64,000 bases of DNA, taken from the NCBI GenBank assembly GCA_009777715.1, contig WRLH01000015.1, forward strand, positions 1-64,000, written 5' to 3'. Both the position numbers and the translations under genes were made by a program. Positions 8,738 to 17,345 of the stretch are shown piece after piece. Source of the DNA: Lachnospiraceae bacterium (GTDB lineage Bacteria > Bacillota > Clostridia > Lachnospirales > Lachnospiraceae). The notes below the pieces were generated by a model that had not been told where the DNA came from, did not search any database, and was given only the letters and a program-made list of their open reading frames with translations. The first letter of the stretch is position 1. Each line of letters opens with the position of its first letter.

Positions 8738-9586
8738 ATGTTAAAACTAGGTGAAAAACAAAGCCTGACAGTTGTTAAAGAAGTTGACTTTGGCATTTAT
8801 TTGGCCCCGGAAAAACCCTCATCAGACGATGAGCGGGTTTTGCTGCCAATAAAGCAAAAACCGGAAAATATTAAAATCGGCGATTCGGTGACGGTTTTTG
8901 TGTATCGGGATTCCTCTGACCGCTTGATTGCAACTACCAAAGAAACGCTTATTTCGCTTGGCAAAGTCGCCCGCCTCCGTGTTGCCTCAATTTCAGACAT
9001 CGGGGCTTTTCTTGATTGGGGGCTTGAAAAAGACCTTTTTCTTCCTTTCCGCGAGCAGACCCGCCCGGTTAATGCTGCTGAAGAAGTAAATGTTGCCTTA
9101 TATATCGACAAAAGCGACCGCTTATGCGCAACAATGAAAATTTATCATTATCTTGCCACCGATTCGCCTTATCTGCCCAATGCGAATGTCACGGGCGAGG
9201 TTTATGAAATCAGCGATAATTTTGGGGCTTTCGTAGTTGTTGACGGCAAATATTCAGCATTGATTCCGCCCAAAGAAATATATGATGAGCTAAAGGTTGG
9301 TGACATTGTCACCGCCCGGATTACCGCAATTAAAAAAGATGGCAAAATCGACCTTGCCATCCGGGATAAATCTTATCTGAAAATTGACGAAAACGCTGGA
9401 CGTGTTCTTTCTATTATAAGTACTGACTTTAAAGGAAGTCTGCCATATACCGACAAAACAGCCACGCCCGAACAAATTAAGGCCGCCTTTAAGATGTCAA
9501 AGAATGACTTTAAGCGGTCGATTGGCAATCTTTTAAAAGCCAGGAAAATAAAAATTTCAGATGGCCAAATCAATATTTCCCCCTAA
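8738..9586 (+). CDS. cvfB: CvfB/YitL-family S1 RNA-binding protein
   Basis: RNA-binding protein of 282 residues built from S1-like OB folds: one around residues 1-62, a second about 68-130 (RVASISDIGAFLDWGL), a third about 145-215 (VTGEVYEISDNFGAFVVV), and a C-terminal winged helix (TPEQIKAAFKMSKNDFKRSIGNL). This order is that of CvfB of Staphylococcus and YitL of Bacillus, regulators of virulence or gene expression that bind RNA. The ATG at 8738 has GGAG about 6 nt upstream. Its last 30 nt overlap the convergent yjfB-like gene. The C-terminus is lysine-rich. Confidence 0.88.
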   Translation: MLKLGEKQSLTVVKEVDFGIYLAPEKPSSDDERVLLPIKQKPENIKIGDSVTVFVYRDSSDRLIATTKETLISLGKVARLRVASISDIGAFLDWGLEKDLFLPFREQTRPVNAAEEVNVALYIDKSDRLCATMKIYHYLATDSPYLPNANVTGEVYEISDNFGAFVVVDGKYSALIPPKEIYDELKVGDIVTARITAIKKDGKIDLAIRDKSYLKIDENAGRVLSIISTDFKGSLPYTDKTATPEQIKAAFKMSKNDFKRSIGNLLKARKIKISDGQINISP

Positions 9587-9745
9587 ATGAGGGTTGACTT
9601 GGAGTTCCATTGATTGGTTCATCATCTGGACCATCGCCGCGCCACTTTCTTCAACCATGTCAAGTGATTTACTAAGTATCGCAATCCCAACCTTGCTGCT
9701 GGTATCAATCTGCGCCATATTCATTGATAATAAAGGTATATCCAT
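9557..9745 (-). CDS. YjfB-like putative motility protein
   Basis: Small protein of 62 residues beginning MDIPLLSMNMAQID, resembling the YjfB family (often annotated as putative motility protein). The start at 9745 is set by GGAGG 5 nt upstream; an upstream Met 4 codons earlier lies inside that ribosome site. The gene has its own near-perfect sigma-D promoter at 9785-9811, which supports a link with flagella. Its 3' end overlaps the convergent cvfB gene by 30 nt. Molecular function is unknown. The predicted product is one amphipathic helix-rich domain without membrane helices or signal peptide. Confidence 0.8.
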   Translation of the reverse strand: MDIPLLSMNMAQIDTSSKVGIAILSKSLDMVEESGAAMVQMMNQSMELQVNPHLGGNIDLAI

Positions 9746-9784
9746 ATGCACCTCCATTTGCTAAGGCACTCCGCCTTATATCTT

Positions 9785-9811
9785 ATATCGGCAGATTTTC
9801 TTAAATCCTTA
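9785..9811 (-). promoter_or_regulatory. Sigma-D (flagellar, FliA-type) promoter of the yjfB-like gene
   Basis: On the minus strand TAAG (9808-9811), 15 bp, then GCCGATAT (9785-9792). The -10 is a full match to the Bacillus sigma-D consensus GCCGATAT and the -35 differs from TAAA by one base. The expected start is near 9778, leaving a leader of about 33 nt with GGAGG before the ATG at 9745. Confidence 0.85.
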
Positions 9812-9941
9812 ACCCCCTATTTTAAAAATTTAATTTCACAGACAAAACACAATCTTTTTCCTAAAAAGCTGGATTTTTTATCAGTTTTGTATTAAGATAT
9901 TTGTAACTGCTATTTTTTACATCACTTCTAAGAGGGAAAAA

Positions 9942-11030
9942 ATGATTTCAAATAAGGTACTGCAAAAGACACTTGAGGGGCTTAGCGCCATCGCACGGGT
10001 GAACTTTTGCATAATGGATACTGAAGGGAAAACCATTGCCCAAAGCGGCGGGAAAATGTACGAATGTAAGGCGCAGGCGCATGAGTTTGCTCGTTCAATG
10101 GCAGATTCGCAAGAGATTAAAGGGCATCAATATTTCAAAATATTTGACGATTCACAAGTAGAATTTGTCCTTATGGTTGAGGGGGCTGGCGAAGATTTTT
10201 ATACAATTGGGAAATTGGCGGCTTTTCAAGTCCAAAATCTCATGGTTGCCTACAAAGAGCGATTTGACAAAGACAATTTTATCAAAAATTTATTGCTTGA
10301 TAACCTGCTGTTGATTGATATCTACAACCGCTCAAGAAAACTACATATCAAAACCGAAGTTAAGCGGATTGTAATGATTGCTGAAACCGAAGATGTCCGT
10401 GAGGATAATACGCTGGATAGCATCCGCACTTTTTTTGCTGAAAATACCCGTGATTTTGTCACCTCCGTAGAAGAAAGCAATGTTGTCATTGTTAAAGACC
10501 TAACGAATGGCGACCAGCCAAAGGACATCGAAAGTACGGCAAGGGCTTTGGAGGATTACCTCAAAAAAGAAGGCTTTACTGGGATCTTGATCTCATACGG
10601 CACTTTAGTTAATGAGATAAAAGAGGTCAGCCGCTCTTACAAAGAGGCAAAGATGGCAATGGAAGTCGGCAAAATTTTCTCGGACGGCCGCAGAATAATT
10701 GCTTATCACCAACTGGGGATTGGCCGCTTGATTTATCAGCTTCCGATTCCTTTGTGCAAAATATTTATCCGGGAGATATTCGATGGCAAAAATCCTGACG
10801 ATATCGAAAAAGAAACCCTTGCAACGATAGCGCGGTTTTTTGAAAACAGCCTGAATATTTCGGAGACTTCACGCCAATTATTTATCCACCGCAATACCCT
10901 TGTCTATCGTTTGGAAAAAGTCCATAAGTTTACTGGCCTTGATTTACGTGACTTTGATGATGCAGTTACTTTCCAGATCGTTATGATGGTCGTAAAATAT
11001 ATGCGTTATATGGAAAGCTTTGACTATTAA
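9942..11030 (+). CDS. PucR/CdaR-type transcriptional regulator
   Basis: Regulator of 362 residues. The N-terminal part (about 1-110) begins LEGLSAIARVNFCIMDTEGKTIA and resembles the putative sugar-diacid recognition domain of CdaR. A central GGDEF-like region follows (about 130-260), then a C-terminal PucR-type helix-turn-helix, ENSLNISETSRQLFIHRNTLVYRLEKV (about 300-345). Such proteins respond to small metabolites such as sugar diacids or purine catabolites, and the diagnostic HRNTLxYRLxK motif is clear. AGAGGG precedes the ATG. The gene stands alone, 39 nt upstream of ftsE. Its target is unknown; no diacid-use genes are nearby. Confidence 0.85.
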   Translation: MISNKVLQKTLEGLSAIARVNFCIMDTEGKTIAQSGGKMYECKAQAHEFARSMADSQEIKGHQYFKIFDDSQVEFVLMVEGAGEDFYTIGKLAAFQVQNLMVAYKERFDKDNFIKNLLLDNLLLIDIYNRSRKLHIKTEVKRIVMIAETEDVREDNTLDSIRTFFAENTRDFVTSVEESNVVIVKDLTNGDQPKDIESTARALEDYLKKEGFTGILISYGTLVNEIKEVSRSYKEAKMAMEVGKIFSDGRRIIAYHQLGIGRLIYQLPIPLCKIFIREIFDGKNPDDIEKETLATIARFFENSLNISETSRQLFIHRNTLVYRLEKVHKFTGLDLRDFDDAVTFQIVMMVVKYMRYMESFDY

Positions 11031-11069
11031 TCCATATGCTTTTGAATAAAGTAAGAAAGGTACACAAGA

Positions 11070-11807
11070 ATGAGAAATGAATCACGCAGGCGGCGGAAAA
11101 GGCAGTTCGAAGATGATGAAATCATCACGCTGGAAAATGTCGTTAAAGCTTATTCGGCCGGAGCTCCAGCCCTAGATGGAGTTGACCTCAAAATCAAACG
11201 CGGTGAGTTTGTCTTTATTGTCGGCGATTCCGGCTCGGGGAAATCAACCCTTATCCGTTTGCTGCTCCGGGAGCTGGTGGCGACAAGTGGTTATATTAAT
11301 GTCATCGGTTATGACCTTGGGCGGATTAAGCACCGGAAAATCCCCAAATTCCGCCGTAATATCGGCATTGTCTTCCAAGATTTCCGTTTGCTAAAGGAGC
11401 TTACGGTTTATGACAATGTTGCTTTTGCCCAGCGCGTAATCCAAGTTTCCGGAAAAGAAATAAGGCGCAATGTCCCAAGCATTCTGGCAACGGTTGGGCT
11501 TGCCGGAAAATATAAGGCCAAACCGCGCCAGCTTTCCGGCGGTGAACAGCAACGGGTTGCCTTAGCCCGCGCTTTGGTCAACCGCCCGACAATCCTTCTT
11601 GCGGACGAGCCGACCGGAAACCTTGACCCCAAAAATTCATGGGAAATCATGAAGCTGATGGAGCAAATTAATGAAAATGGCACAACAGTCATTGTTGTTA
11701 CCCACAACCGCGAAATCGTCAATGCCATGCAGAAAAGGGTCGTCACCATGAAGCGGGGCATAATTGTCAGCGATGAAGAAAGGGGGATGTATTTAGATGA
11801 GGATTAG
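11070..11807 (+). CDS. ftsE: Cell division ATP-binding protein FtsE
   Basis: ATPase of the FtsEX complex, which controls peptidoglycan hydrolases at the septum or side wall. Of 245 residues, the nucleotide-binding domain starts at about 16. Walker A is [10 protein letters not shown]-loop VFQDFRLL, signature [15 protein letters not shown], Walker [13 protein letters not shown], switch VVTHN. The arginine/lysine-rich N-terminal extension ([12 protein letters not shown]) is unusual for FtsE, which normally starts directly at the first strand. AAGAAAGG lies 9 nt before the ATG. The end overlaps ftsX by 11 nt. Confidence 0.95.
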   Translation: MRNESRRRRKRQFEDDEIITLENVVKAYSAGAPALDGVDLKIKRGEFVFIVGDSGSGKSTLIRLLLRELVATSGYINVIGYDLGRIKHRKIPKFRRNIGIVFQDFRLLKELTVYDNVAFAQRVIQVSGKEIRRNVPSILATVGLAGKYKAKPRQLSGGEQQRVALARALVNRPTILLADEPTGNLDPKNSWEIMKLMEQINENGTTVIVVTHNREIVNAMQKRVVTMKRGIIVSDEERGMYLDED

Positions 11808-12693
11808 CACATTATTTTATACTTTGCGCCAAGGAATAAAAAACATCGGACGCAACAAGCTATTTTCATTAGCTTCAATCGCCACCATCGGCGCGTGTTT
11901 ATTCCTGTTCGGGATATTTTACGCAGTGCTGATGAATTTCCAAAATTTGGTAAAATCCACGCAGGAAGACATTCATATTACTGTTTTTTATGAAGAAGGC
12001 ACTTCGGATCACCGCATGAACGAAATCGGCACAATGATTTCCCGGCGGACGGAGGTTTCGCGGGTTGAGTTTATCACCGCTGATGAGGCATGGGATGAAT
12101 TTCGGATTGCCCTAGGTGAACACGCGGCTTTATATGGCGACGACAATCCCCTAAAAGATTCGATGAACCATAAGGCTTATCTTAGCGATGTTTCAACCCA
12201 GCATACCTTGATTACTTATTTGCAGTCAATTCCCGAAATCCGCAAAATTAACCGCTCGAATATCCTTGCTGATGTTTTGGCCGGGGTTAATTCGCTGGTT
12301 GCTTATGCCACGGTCGGAATCATTGGGATATTATTGCTTGTTTCTATTTTCCTAATCAGCAATACGGTCACGATCGGCATTTCAGTCCGGCGCGAGGAAA
12401 TAAATATCATGAAATATATTGGCGCGACTGATTTTTTTGTCCGCTCCCCATTTGTCATTGAAGGGATTCTGATTGGGATTATCGGCGCGATTACGCCTTT
12501 AGTTTTGGTTTATTTCCTTTATGAGACGGTCGTTGGGTTTGTCATCAGGGATTTTACCGCCGTCGCTTCAATATTTAATTTTCTTCCGGTGGAGCTGCTT
12601 TTCCAAACCTTAGTCCCGGTGTCCTTTGCGATGGGGGCTGGAATTGGTTTAATCGGAAGCGTAACAACAGTTAGGAAACATCTTCGCGTATGA
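11797..12693 (+). CDS. ftsX: Cell division membrane protein FtsX
   Basis: Membrane partner of FtsE, 298 residues. An N-terminal cytoplasmic stretch leads into helix 1 (about 22-45). A large extracellular loop (about 50-165), which in other species binds the hydrolase partner, is followed by three more helices (about 170-195, 220-245, 270-292). The gene overlaps ftsE by 11 nt and the M23 gene by 4 nt, indicating tight translational coupling of the complex with the hydrolase it should activate. Confidence 0.94.
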   Translation: MRISTLFYTLRQGIKNIGRNKLFSLASIATIGACLFLFGIFYAVLMNFQNLVKSTQEDIHITVFYEEGTSDHRMNEIGTMISRRTEVSRVEFITADEAWDEFRIALGEHAALYGDDNPLKDSMNHKAYLSDVSTQHTLITYLQSIPEIRKINRSNILADVLAGVNSLVAYATVGIIGILLLVSIFLISNTVTIGISVRREEINIMKYIGATDFFVRSPFVIEGILIGIIGAITPLVLVYFLYETVVGFVIRDFTAVASIFNFLPVELLFQTLVPVSFAMGAGIGLIGSVTTVRKHLRV

Positions 12694-13895
12694 AAAAACT
12701 ATTTTATATTGGTTTTGCCATAATAGTATTAATAACAGCTTTATTTCGCGTCCCGCAAGAGTCGTTTGGTTTTACCAACGACAAAATCAGGTCAATGGAA
12801 AACGAAATTGCCAACAACCGCGATGAAAGAAAAAAGCTGCAAGATACTTTAACCAGTATAGAAAGAATTAAGCAGAATTTAACTAACGCAAGAAATGACC
12901 TTAAGCGGTTCATTGAAGAAATGGACCGGAGCTTGGCGATTGTTGAGCAAAATATTGTTGAGCTTTTAGCATTGATTTCCGCCAAAGAAGAAGAAATTAT
13001 TGAGAAAACAGCCGAGCTTGAATACGCAATCGAAGTGCAGAATGCCCAATATGCCGGAATGAAAGACCGGGTAAAATTCAGTTATGAGCAGGGGGAAATA
13101 TTTTTACTGACCATGCTCTTGGGGGCGGAAAGCCTTTCTGATATGCTGAACCGGGCTGACTATATCGAAGCTTTATCAAAATATGACGAGATTAAGCTAG
13201 ATGAATTTATCGCGACAACGGATTATGTTGCTTTATGCAAAGAAATCTTGGAAGCGGAAAAAGAATTTCTCGATGAAGCAAGGGAAGCTGTAGAAGCTGA
13301 AAGGGAAGCTCTAAATCAGTTAATTGCGGAAAAAGGCCGGGAAATCGAAGCGATTGAAAATGATATTACATCGCAGGAAAGGGCTATCCGTGAATACGAA
13401 GCGGAAATTGCCGCCCAAAATGACGCAATCAAGATTTTGGAAAAAGCGGTTGCTGACGAACGCGCCCGCCTTGCCGCCGAAAACCGCCGCCGCTTTGATG
13501 GCGGAAAGTTTAACTGGCCTGTCCCCTCTTCGCGGACGATCAGCAGTGAATATGGTAACCGGATGCACCCAATTTTGGGGGTCAATCTTTTTCACAATGG
13601 GATTGACATTGCTGCCCCGACCGGAGCAAATATCGTCGCTGCTTACCAAGGCAAGGTGGTGGCCGCGGATTATTCGGCGACAATGGGGAACTATCTGATG
13701 ATTGACCATGGCGATTCAGTATTTACGCTTTATATGCACGCCTCGAAATTGCTTGTTTCAGAGGGAGCGGAGGTTTCAGCGGGGCAAGTAATCGCCCATG
13801 TTGGCTCAACCGGACGCTCGACCGGCCCGCATCTTCATTTTAGCGTCAGGGTTGCTGGCCAATATGTAAGCCCGTGGGGGTATTTTGGAAGCTAG
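12690..13895 (+). CDS. Coiled-coil M23 peptidoglycan hydrolase, EnvC-like FtsEX partner
   Basis: Secreted cell-wall protein of 401 residues. A signal peptide or membrane anchor (about 1-25) is followed by a long coiled coil (about 28-255) and a C-terminal M23/LytM domain (about 285-400). The zinc ligands look intact: HNGIDIAAP supplies His and Asp, and HLHF in GPHLHFSVR supplies the last His. The architecture is that of EnvC in Gram-negative bacteria, which FtsEX activates; in Gram-positive bacteria CwlO or PcsB fills the role with different catalytic domains. EnvC itself is degenerate and inactive, while this protein keeps its catalytic residues, so it probably cuts wall peptides itself. It overlaps ftsX by 4 nt. 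Confidence 0.9.
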   Translation: MKKLFYIGFAIIVLITALFRVPQESFGFTNDKIRSMENEIANNRDERKKLQDTLTSIERIKQNLTNARNDLKRFIEEMDRSLAIVEQNIVELLALISAKEEEIIEKTAELEYAIEVQNAQYAGMKDRVKFSYEQGEIFLLTMLLGAESLSDMLNRADYIEALSKYDEIKLDEFIATTDYVALCKEILEAEKEFLDEAREAVEAEREALNQLIAEKGREIEAIENDITSQERAIREYEAEIAAQNDAIKILEKAVADERARLAAENRRRFDGGKFNWPVPSSRTISSEYGNRMHPILGVNLFHNGIDIAAPTGANIVAAYQGKVVAADYSATMGNYLMIDHGDSVFTLYMHASKLLVSEGAEVSAGQVIAHVGSTGRSTGPHLHFSVRVAGQYVSPWGYFGS

Positions 13896-13912
13896 GATTG
13901 GATTGGAAAAAT

Positions 13913-15187
13913 ATGGAAAATAATATAAAAGAGATAAATAACGGAAATCCTAAACGTAAACGCAAAGGTTTTGGGTCTGGCTTTTTATGCGGCCTGATTT
14001 GCGCTATTTTTATCGCCAGCGTTGCTTTTCTTGGCCAGTACCTTCATAAAAATGTCTTAGTCCATATTTATCAAAAACCGCTTGAATTTGCGGACGAATA
14101 TGATTCGGTGCTTAATGAGCGTTCACTTATCAAAATAGAAGCGATTGAAGATATAATCGAAAGGAATTTTTACCGGGCAGGCACTATCTCGAATGAGCAA
14201 TTGGAAGAAGGCCTTTACCGCGGCATGGTCGAAGCCTTAAACGATCCATATTCGCAATATTTTAGCGCGGCAGAACTGGCAGCTGCCAATGCCAATATGG
14301 AAGGAGTCTTTTACGGTATCGGGGCATTAATCAGCTATGATGTTGATAGGGAACTTGCCGTAATCAGCGGGATTATTGATGGCGGCTCGGCTTCGGAATC
14401 AGACCTTCGCGAGGGTGATTATATCGTTAAAGTAGATGATATCGATGTAACTAATTTTACCTCAAGTGAGGTTGTTGCAATCGTCCGCGGGCAGGAAGAT
14501 ACAATTGTCAGCCTGACGGTTTACCGCGAAAATGCGGCTGATTATCTTACATTTGAATTAGTCCGCCGGAGAGTTGACAAAAGGACGGTTGAGTCTGGTA
14601 TCACAGAAGATGAAAATATCGGCTATATTTATATCTCGGAGTTTGACAATTTAACCGTCGGCCATTTCACCGAAGCTTTAAGTGACCTAAAGGAACTGGG
14701 AATCCGCGGCCTTATTCTCGACCTGCGTTCAAACCCCGGCGGAAATATCAATTCCGTGACGGAGATTGCCCGCCAGATTTTGCCAAAAGGCATGATCGTT
14801 TATACCGAAGACCGCCAAGGCAACCGGAATGAATATACCGGGGACGGGCGAAATGAGCTTGATCTTCATTTGGCTGTCTTAGTAAATGAGTTTTCCGCCA
14901 GCGCGGCGGAAATCCTGGCCGGGGCGATTCAGGACCATGATAAAGGCGCAATCATTGGGCAAGCAACTTTTGGCAAAGCGTCAGTCCAACGAATAATCAA
15001 TATTTCTGACAATACTGCCGTCAAACTGACCGTCAGCAATTATTTTACCCCGCTCGGCCGCAATATCGGCGATACTGGGATTATCCCCGACATCGAAGTC
15101 ATGCTTGACCGTGATGCTTATTATGAGGAAGGGATTGATAATCAGATGGAAATGGCAGTAGAAGTGCTGACGGAACTTATATATTAA
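13913..15187 (+). CDS. S41 carboxyl-terminal processing protease (CtpA/CtpB type)
   Basis: Membrane-anchored PDZ protease of about 424 residues. A basic N-terminus is followed by one membrane helix (about 18-40), a PDZ domain (about 125-205) and the S41 domain. The Ser-Lys-Gln triad can be placed: Ser 330 in FSASAAE, Lys 355 in FGKAS and Gln 359 four residues on, with the 25-residue Ser-Lys spacing seen in CtpB. The start is put at the ATG at 13913, 17 nt after the M23 gene; a GTG start overlapping that gene would add 13 residues. The ribosome site is weak. It lies at the end of the ftsEX operon and may process wall hydrolases or secreted regulators. Confidence 0.92.
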   Translation: MENNIKEINNGNPKRKRKGFGSGFLCGLICAIFIASVAFLGQYLHKNVLVHIYQKPLEFADEYDSVLNERSLIKIEAIEDIIERNFYRAGTISNEQLEEGLYRGMVEALNDPYSQYFSAAELAAANANMEGVFYGIGALISYDVDRELAVISGIIDGGSASESDLREGDYIVKVDDIDVTNFTSSEVVAIVRGQEDTIVSLTVYRENAADYLTFELVRRRVDKRTVESGITEDENIGYIYISEFDNLTVGHFTEALSDLKELGIRGLILDLRSNPGGNINSVTEIARQILPKGMIVYTEDRQGNRNEYTGDGRNELDLHLAVLVNEFSASAAEILAGAIQDHDKGAIIGQATFGKASVQRIINISDNTAVKLTVSNYFTPLGRNIGDTGIIPDIEVMLDRDAYYEEGIDNQMEMAVEVLTELIY

Positions 15188-15200
15188 GACCAAAGGCTCG

Positions 15201-15228
15201 CGAACAAAAGTTCGTGAACAAAAGTTCG
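15201..15228. promoter_or_regulatory. Two abutting LexA (SOS) boxes upstream of uvrB
   Basis: Box 1 is CGAAC-AAAA-GTTCG at 15201-15214, with perfect palindromic arms as in the Gram-positive LexA site CGAAC-N4-GTTYG. Box 2 is TGAAC-AAAA-GTTCG at 15215-15228, differing in one base, with no spacing between them. They lie 13 nt after the S41 protease stop codon and directly upstream of the predicted uvrB promoter. This placement marks uvrBA as a LexA-repressed unit. Confidence 0.92.
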
Positions 15229-15237
15229 ATTTACCCC

Positions 15238-15266
15238 TGTACAAATCCAAAATCATATGATATACT
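15238..15266 (+). promoter_or_regulatory. Predicted uvrB promoter
   Basis: -10 TATACT at 15261-15266 and a weak -35 TGTACA at 15238-15243, 17 bp apart. The ATG at 15274 is 8 nt beyond the -10, where transcription itself should begin, and no ribosome site is present. The uvrB message may thus be leaderless. LexA boxes end 9 nt upstream of the -35. Confidence 0.6.
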
Positions 15267-15273
15267 TGAGTCT

Positions 15274-17304
15274 ATGAGCGAATTTAACCTCCAAGCCCCA
15301 TTTATCCCCACCGGTGATCAGCCAGAAGCGATTGCCGCCCTTGTTGACGGCTTCCGTAAAGGTAACCAATTCCAGACCTTGCTGGGTGTTACCGGGTCGG
15401 GCAAGACTTTTACGATGGCGAATATTATCAAGGAGCTAAACAAGCCAACCCTTGTGATTGCCCACAATAAAACCTTGGCGGGCCAGTTATACGGTGAGTT
15501 TAAAGAAATGTTCCCCATGAATGCCGTTGAGTATTTTGTCTCATACTATGATTATTACCAGCCGGAAGCCTATGTTCCCTCTTCCGATACCTATATTGCA
15601 AAGGATTCATCAATCAATGATGAGATTGACAAGCTCCGCCATTCGGCGACTGCCTCATTGGTTGATCGGCGTGATGTTATCGTTGTTGCCAGCGTATCTT
15701 GTATCTATGGGATTGGCAGCCCCGAATATTACCGCGAGATGACCTTGTCACTTAGGCCGGGGCAGAACCGCGAACGGGATGATATTTTGCGCAAGCTGGT
15801 TGAGATTCAATATACGCGGAATGAGATGGATTTCCGGCGCGGAACTTTCCGCGTCCACGGTGATACGATTGAGATTTTCCTGGCCGCCGCAAGTGATACG
15901 GCAATCAGGGTCGAATTATTCGGCGATGAAATAGAAAGAATATCAGAAATCGATGTTTTATCCGGCAAAATTAAAAACGTGCTGGAATACGTCTTCATTT
16001 ATCCGGCTTCCCATTATGTCATTGATTCCGGGACGATGGAACCCGCCCTTCGCGACATCGAGCAAGAGCTAGAAGAGCAGATTCGTTATTTTAAGAGCGA
16101 GGACAAGCTTTTAGAAGCCCAGCGGATTTCCGAACGGACGAATTTTGACATTGAAATGCTTAGGGAAACAGGTTTTTGCTCCGGAATTGAAAATTACTCT
16201 CGTCATCTTAACGGAATGAAAGAGGGTGAACCACCCTTTACCTTGATTGATTTCTTTCCCGATGATTTTTTGATTATCATTGATGAATCGCATATGACGA
16301 TTCCCCAGATTCGCGGAATGCACGCTGGCGACCAAGCAAGGAAAGCGACTTTAGTTGACTTTGGCTTCCGCTTGCCTTCGGCGAAAGACAACCGCCCTCT
16401 GGCTTTCCATGAATTTGAAGAGCGGATAAACCAAATGCTTTTCGTTTCCGCAACCCCATCAGTTTATGAAGAACATCACGAGCTTTTCCGCACCGAGCAG
16501 ATTATCCGCCCCACCGGGCTGCTTGACCCGGAGATATTTGTCCGCCCTGTTGAGGGGCAGATTGACGATCTGATTATGGAAGTAAATAAAGTCATTGCCG
16601 TAAAGCAAAAAGTCTTAATTACGACCTTGACCAAACGGATGGCAGAAGACCTGACCGATTATATGCGTGATGTCGGAATCCGGATCAAATATCTCCATTC
16701 GGATATTGAGACCCTAGAAAGGGCCGAGATTATCCGTGATATGCGCCTTGATGTTTTTGATGTTTTGGTCGGGATTAACTTGCTGCGTGAAGGCCTTGAT
16801 ATTCCGGAGATTTCTCTGGTTGCGATCTTAGACGCGGATAAAGAAGGATTTCTGCGTTCCGGTACTTCCTTGATTCAGACCGTTGGCCGGGCAGCCAGGA
16901 ATGTTGACGGCCATGTCATTATGTATGCTGACCATATGACTGACTCAATGCAGATGGCGATTGATGAAACGTACCGCCGCCGCGCTATCCAGCAAGAATA
17001 CAATGAAAAAAATAATATTACGCCCCAATCAATCCGCAAAGCTGTCCGCGACCTTATTAGCGTGACAAAAGATCTTGAACCGGAAGAAATGGTTTTCGAC
17101 AAGGATTTTGAATCAATGAACCGCGATGAGCTAGAGAAAAAAGTCGCCGAAATCCAGAAGAAAATGAAAAAAGCCGCCGCCGAGCTTGATTTCGAAAAAG
17201 CGGCGGGGTTGCGTGACCATATGACGGAGATTAAGAAGTATTTGCATGATGAGATTGCGGGTCAAGCCCGCAATGACGCGGCTTTAAATAGCAATGACAA
17301 ATAG
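15274..17304 (+). CDS. uvrB: Excinuclease ABC subunit B (UvrB)
   Basis: DNA damage-verification helicase of nucleotide excision repair, 676 residues. Walker A is GVTGSGKT. The beta-hairpin region is [21 protein letters not shown]. Helicase motifs include DESH and a region ending QTVGRAARN, and a C-terminal UVR domain (about 630-665) binds UvrC. The start is placed at the ATG at 15274 ([10 protein letters not shown]), the usual N-terminus; an upstream ATG at 15214 lies within the LexA boxes and gives sequence unlike UvrB. The last 21 residues (from IAGQARND) come from a REP-like palindrome running into the coding end, and are not part of a normal UvrB. It is followed by uvrA after 41 nt. Confidence 0.97.
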   Translation: MSEFNLQAPFIPTGDQPEAIAALVDGFRKGNQFQTLLGVTGSGKTFTMANIIKELNKPTLVIAHNKTLAGQLYGEFKEMFPMNAVEYFVSYYDYYQPEAYVPSSDTYIAKDSSINDEIDKLRHSATASLVDRRDVIVVASVSCIYGIGSPEYYREMTLSLRPGQNRERDDILRKLVEIQYTRNEMDFRRGTFRVHGDTIEIFLAAASDTAIRVELFGDEIERISEIDVLSGKIKNVLEYVFIYPASHYVIDSGTMEPALRDIEQELEEQIRYFKSEDKLLEAQRISERTNFDIEMLRETGFCSGIENYSRHLNGMKEGEPPFTLIDFFPDDFLIIIDESHMTIPQIRGMHAGDQARKATLVDFGFRLPSAKDNRPLAFHEFEERINQMLFVSATPSVYEEHHELFRTEQIIRPTGLLDPEIFVRPVEGQIDDLIMEVNKVIAVKQKVLITTLTKRMAEDLTDYMRDVGIRIKYLHSDIETLERAEIIRDMRLDVFDVLVGINLLREGLDIPEISLVAILDADKEGFLRSGTSLIQTVGRAARNVDGHVIMYADHMTDSMQMAIDETYRRRAIQQEYNEKNNITPQSIRKAVRDLISVTKDLEPEEMVFDKDFESMNRDELEKKVAEIQKKMKKAAAELDFEKAAGLRDHMTEIKKYLHDEIAGQARNDAALNSNDK

Positions 17305-17332
17305 GAATAAGATTGCGGGTCAAGCCCGCAAT
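17254..17332. repeat. Two REP-like palindromes at the uvrB-uvrA junction
   Basis: ATTGCGGG-N5-CCCGCAAT occurs at 17254-17274 (inside the uvrB coding end) and again at 17312-17332 (in the spacer), both followed by GACG. The second copy ends just before GGAGA, the uvrA ribosome site (17336-17340). The pair sits exactly between two co-transcribed genes, where hairpins could alter messenger stability. Confidence 0.88.
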
Positions 17333-17345
17333 GACGGAGAACATC

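Noticed and set aside
15214-15273. Upstream ATG for uvrB giving 20 more residues
   Set aside because: It lies in the LexA boxes and upstream of the promoter, and the added residues do not resemble UvrB.
17313-17345. Upstream TTG/ATG starts for uvrA
   Set aside because: They are inside the REP palindrome; the ATG at 17346 has its own GGAGA site and gives a normal N-terminus.
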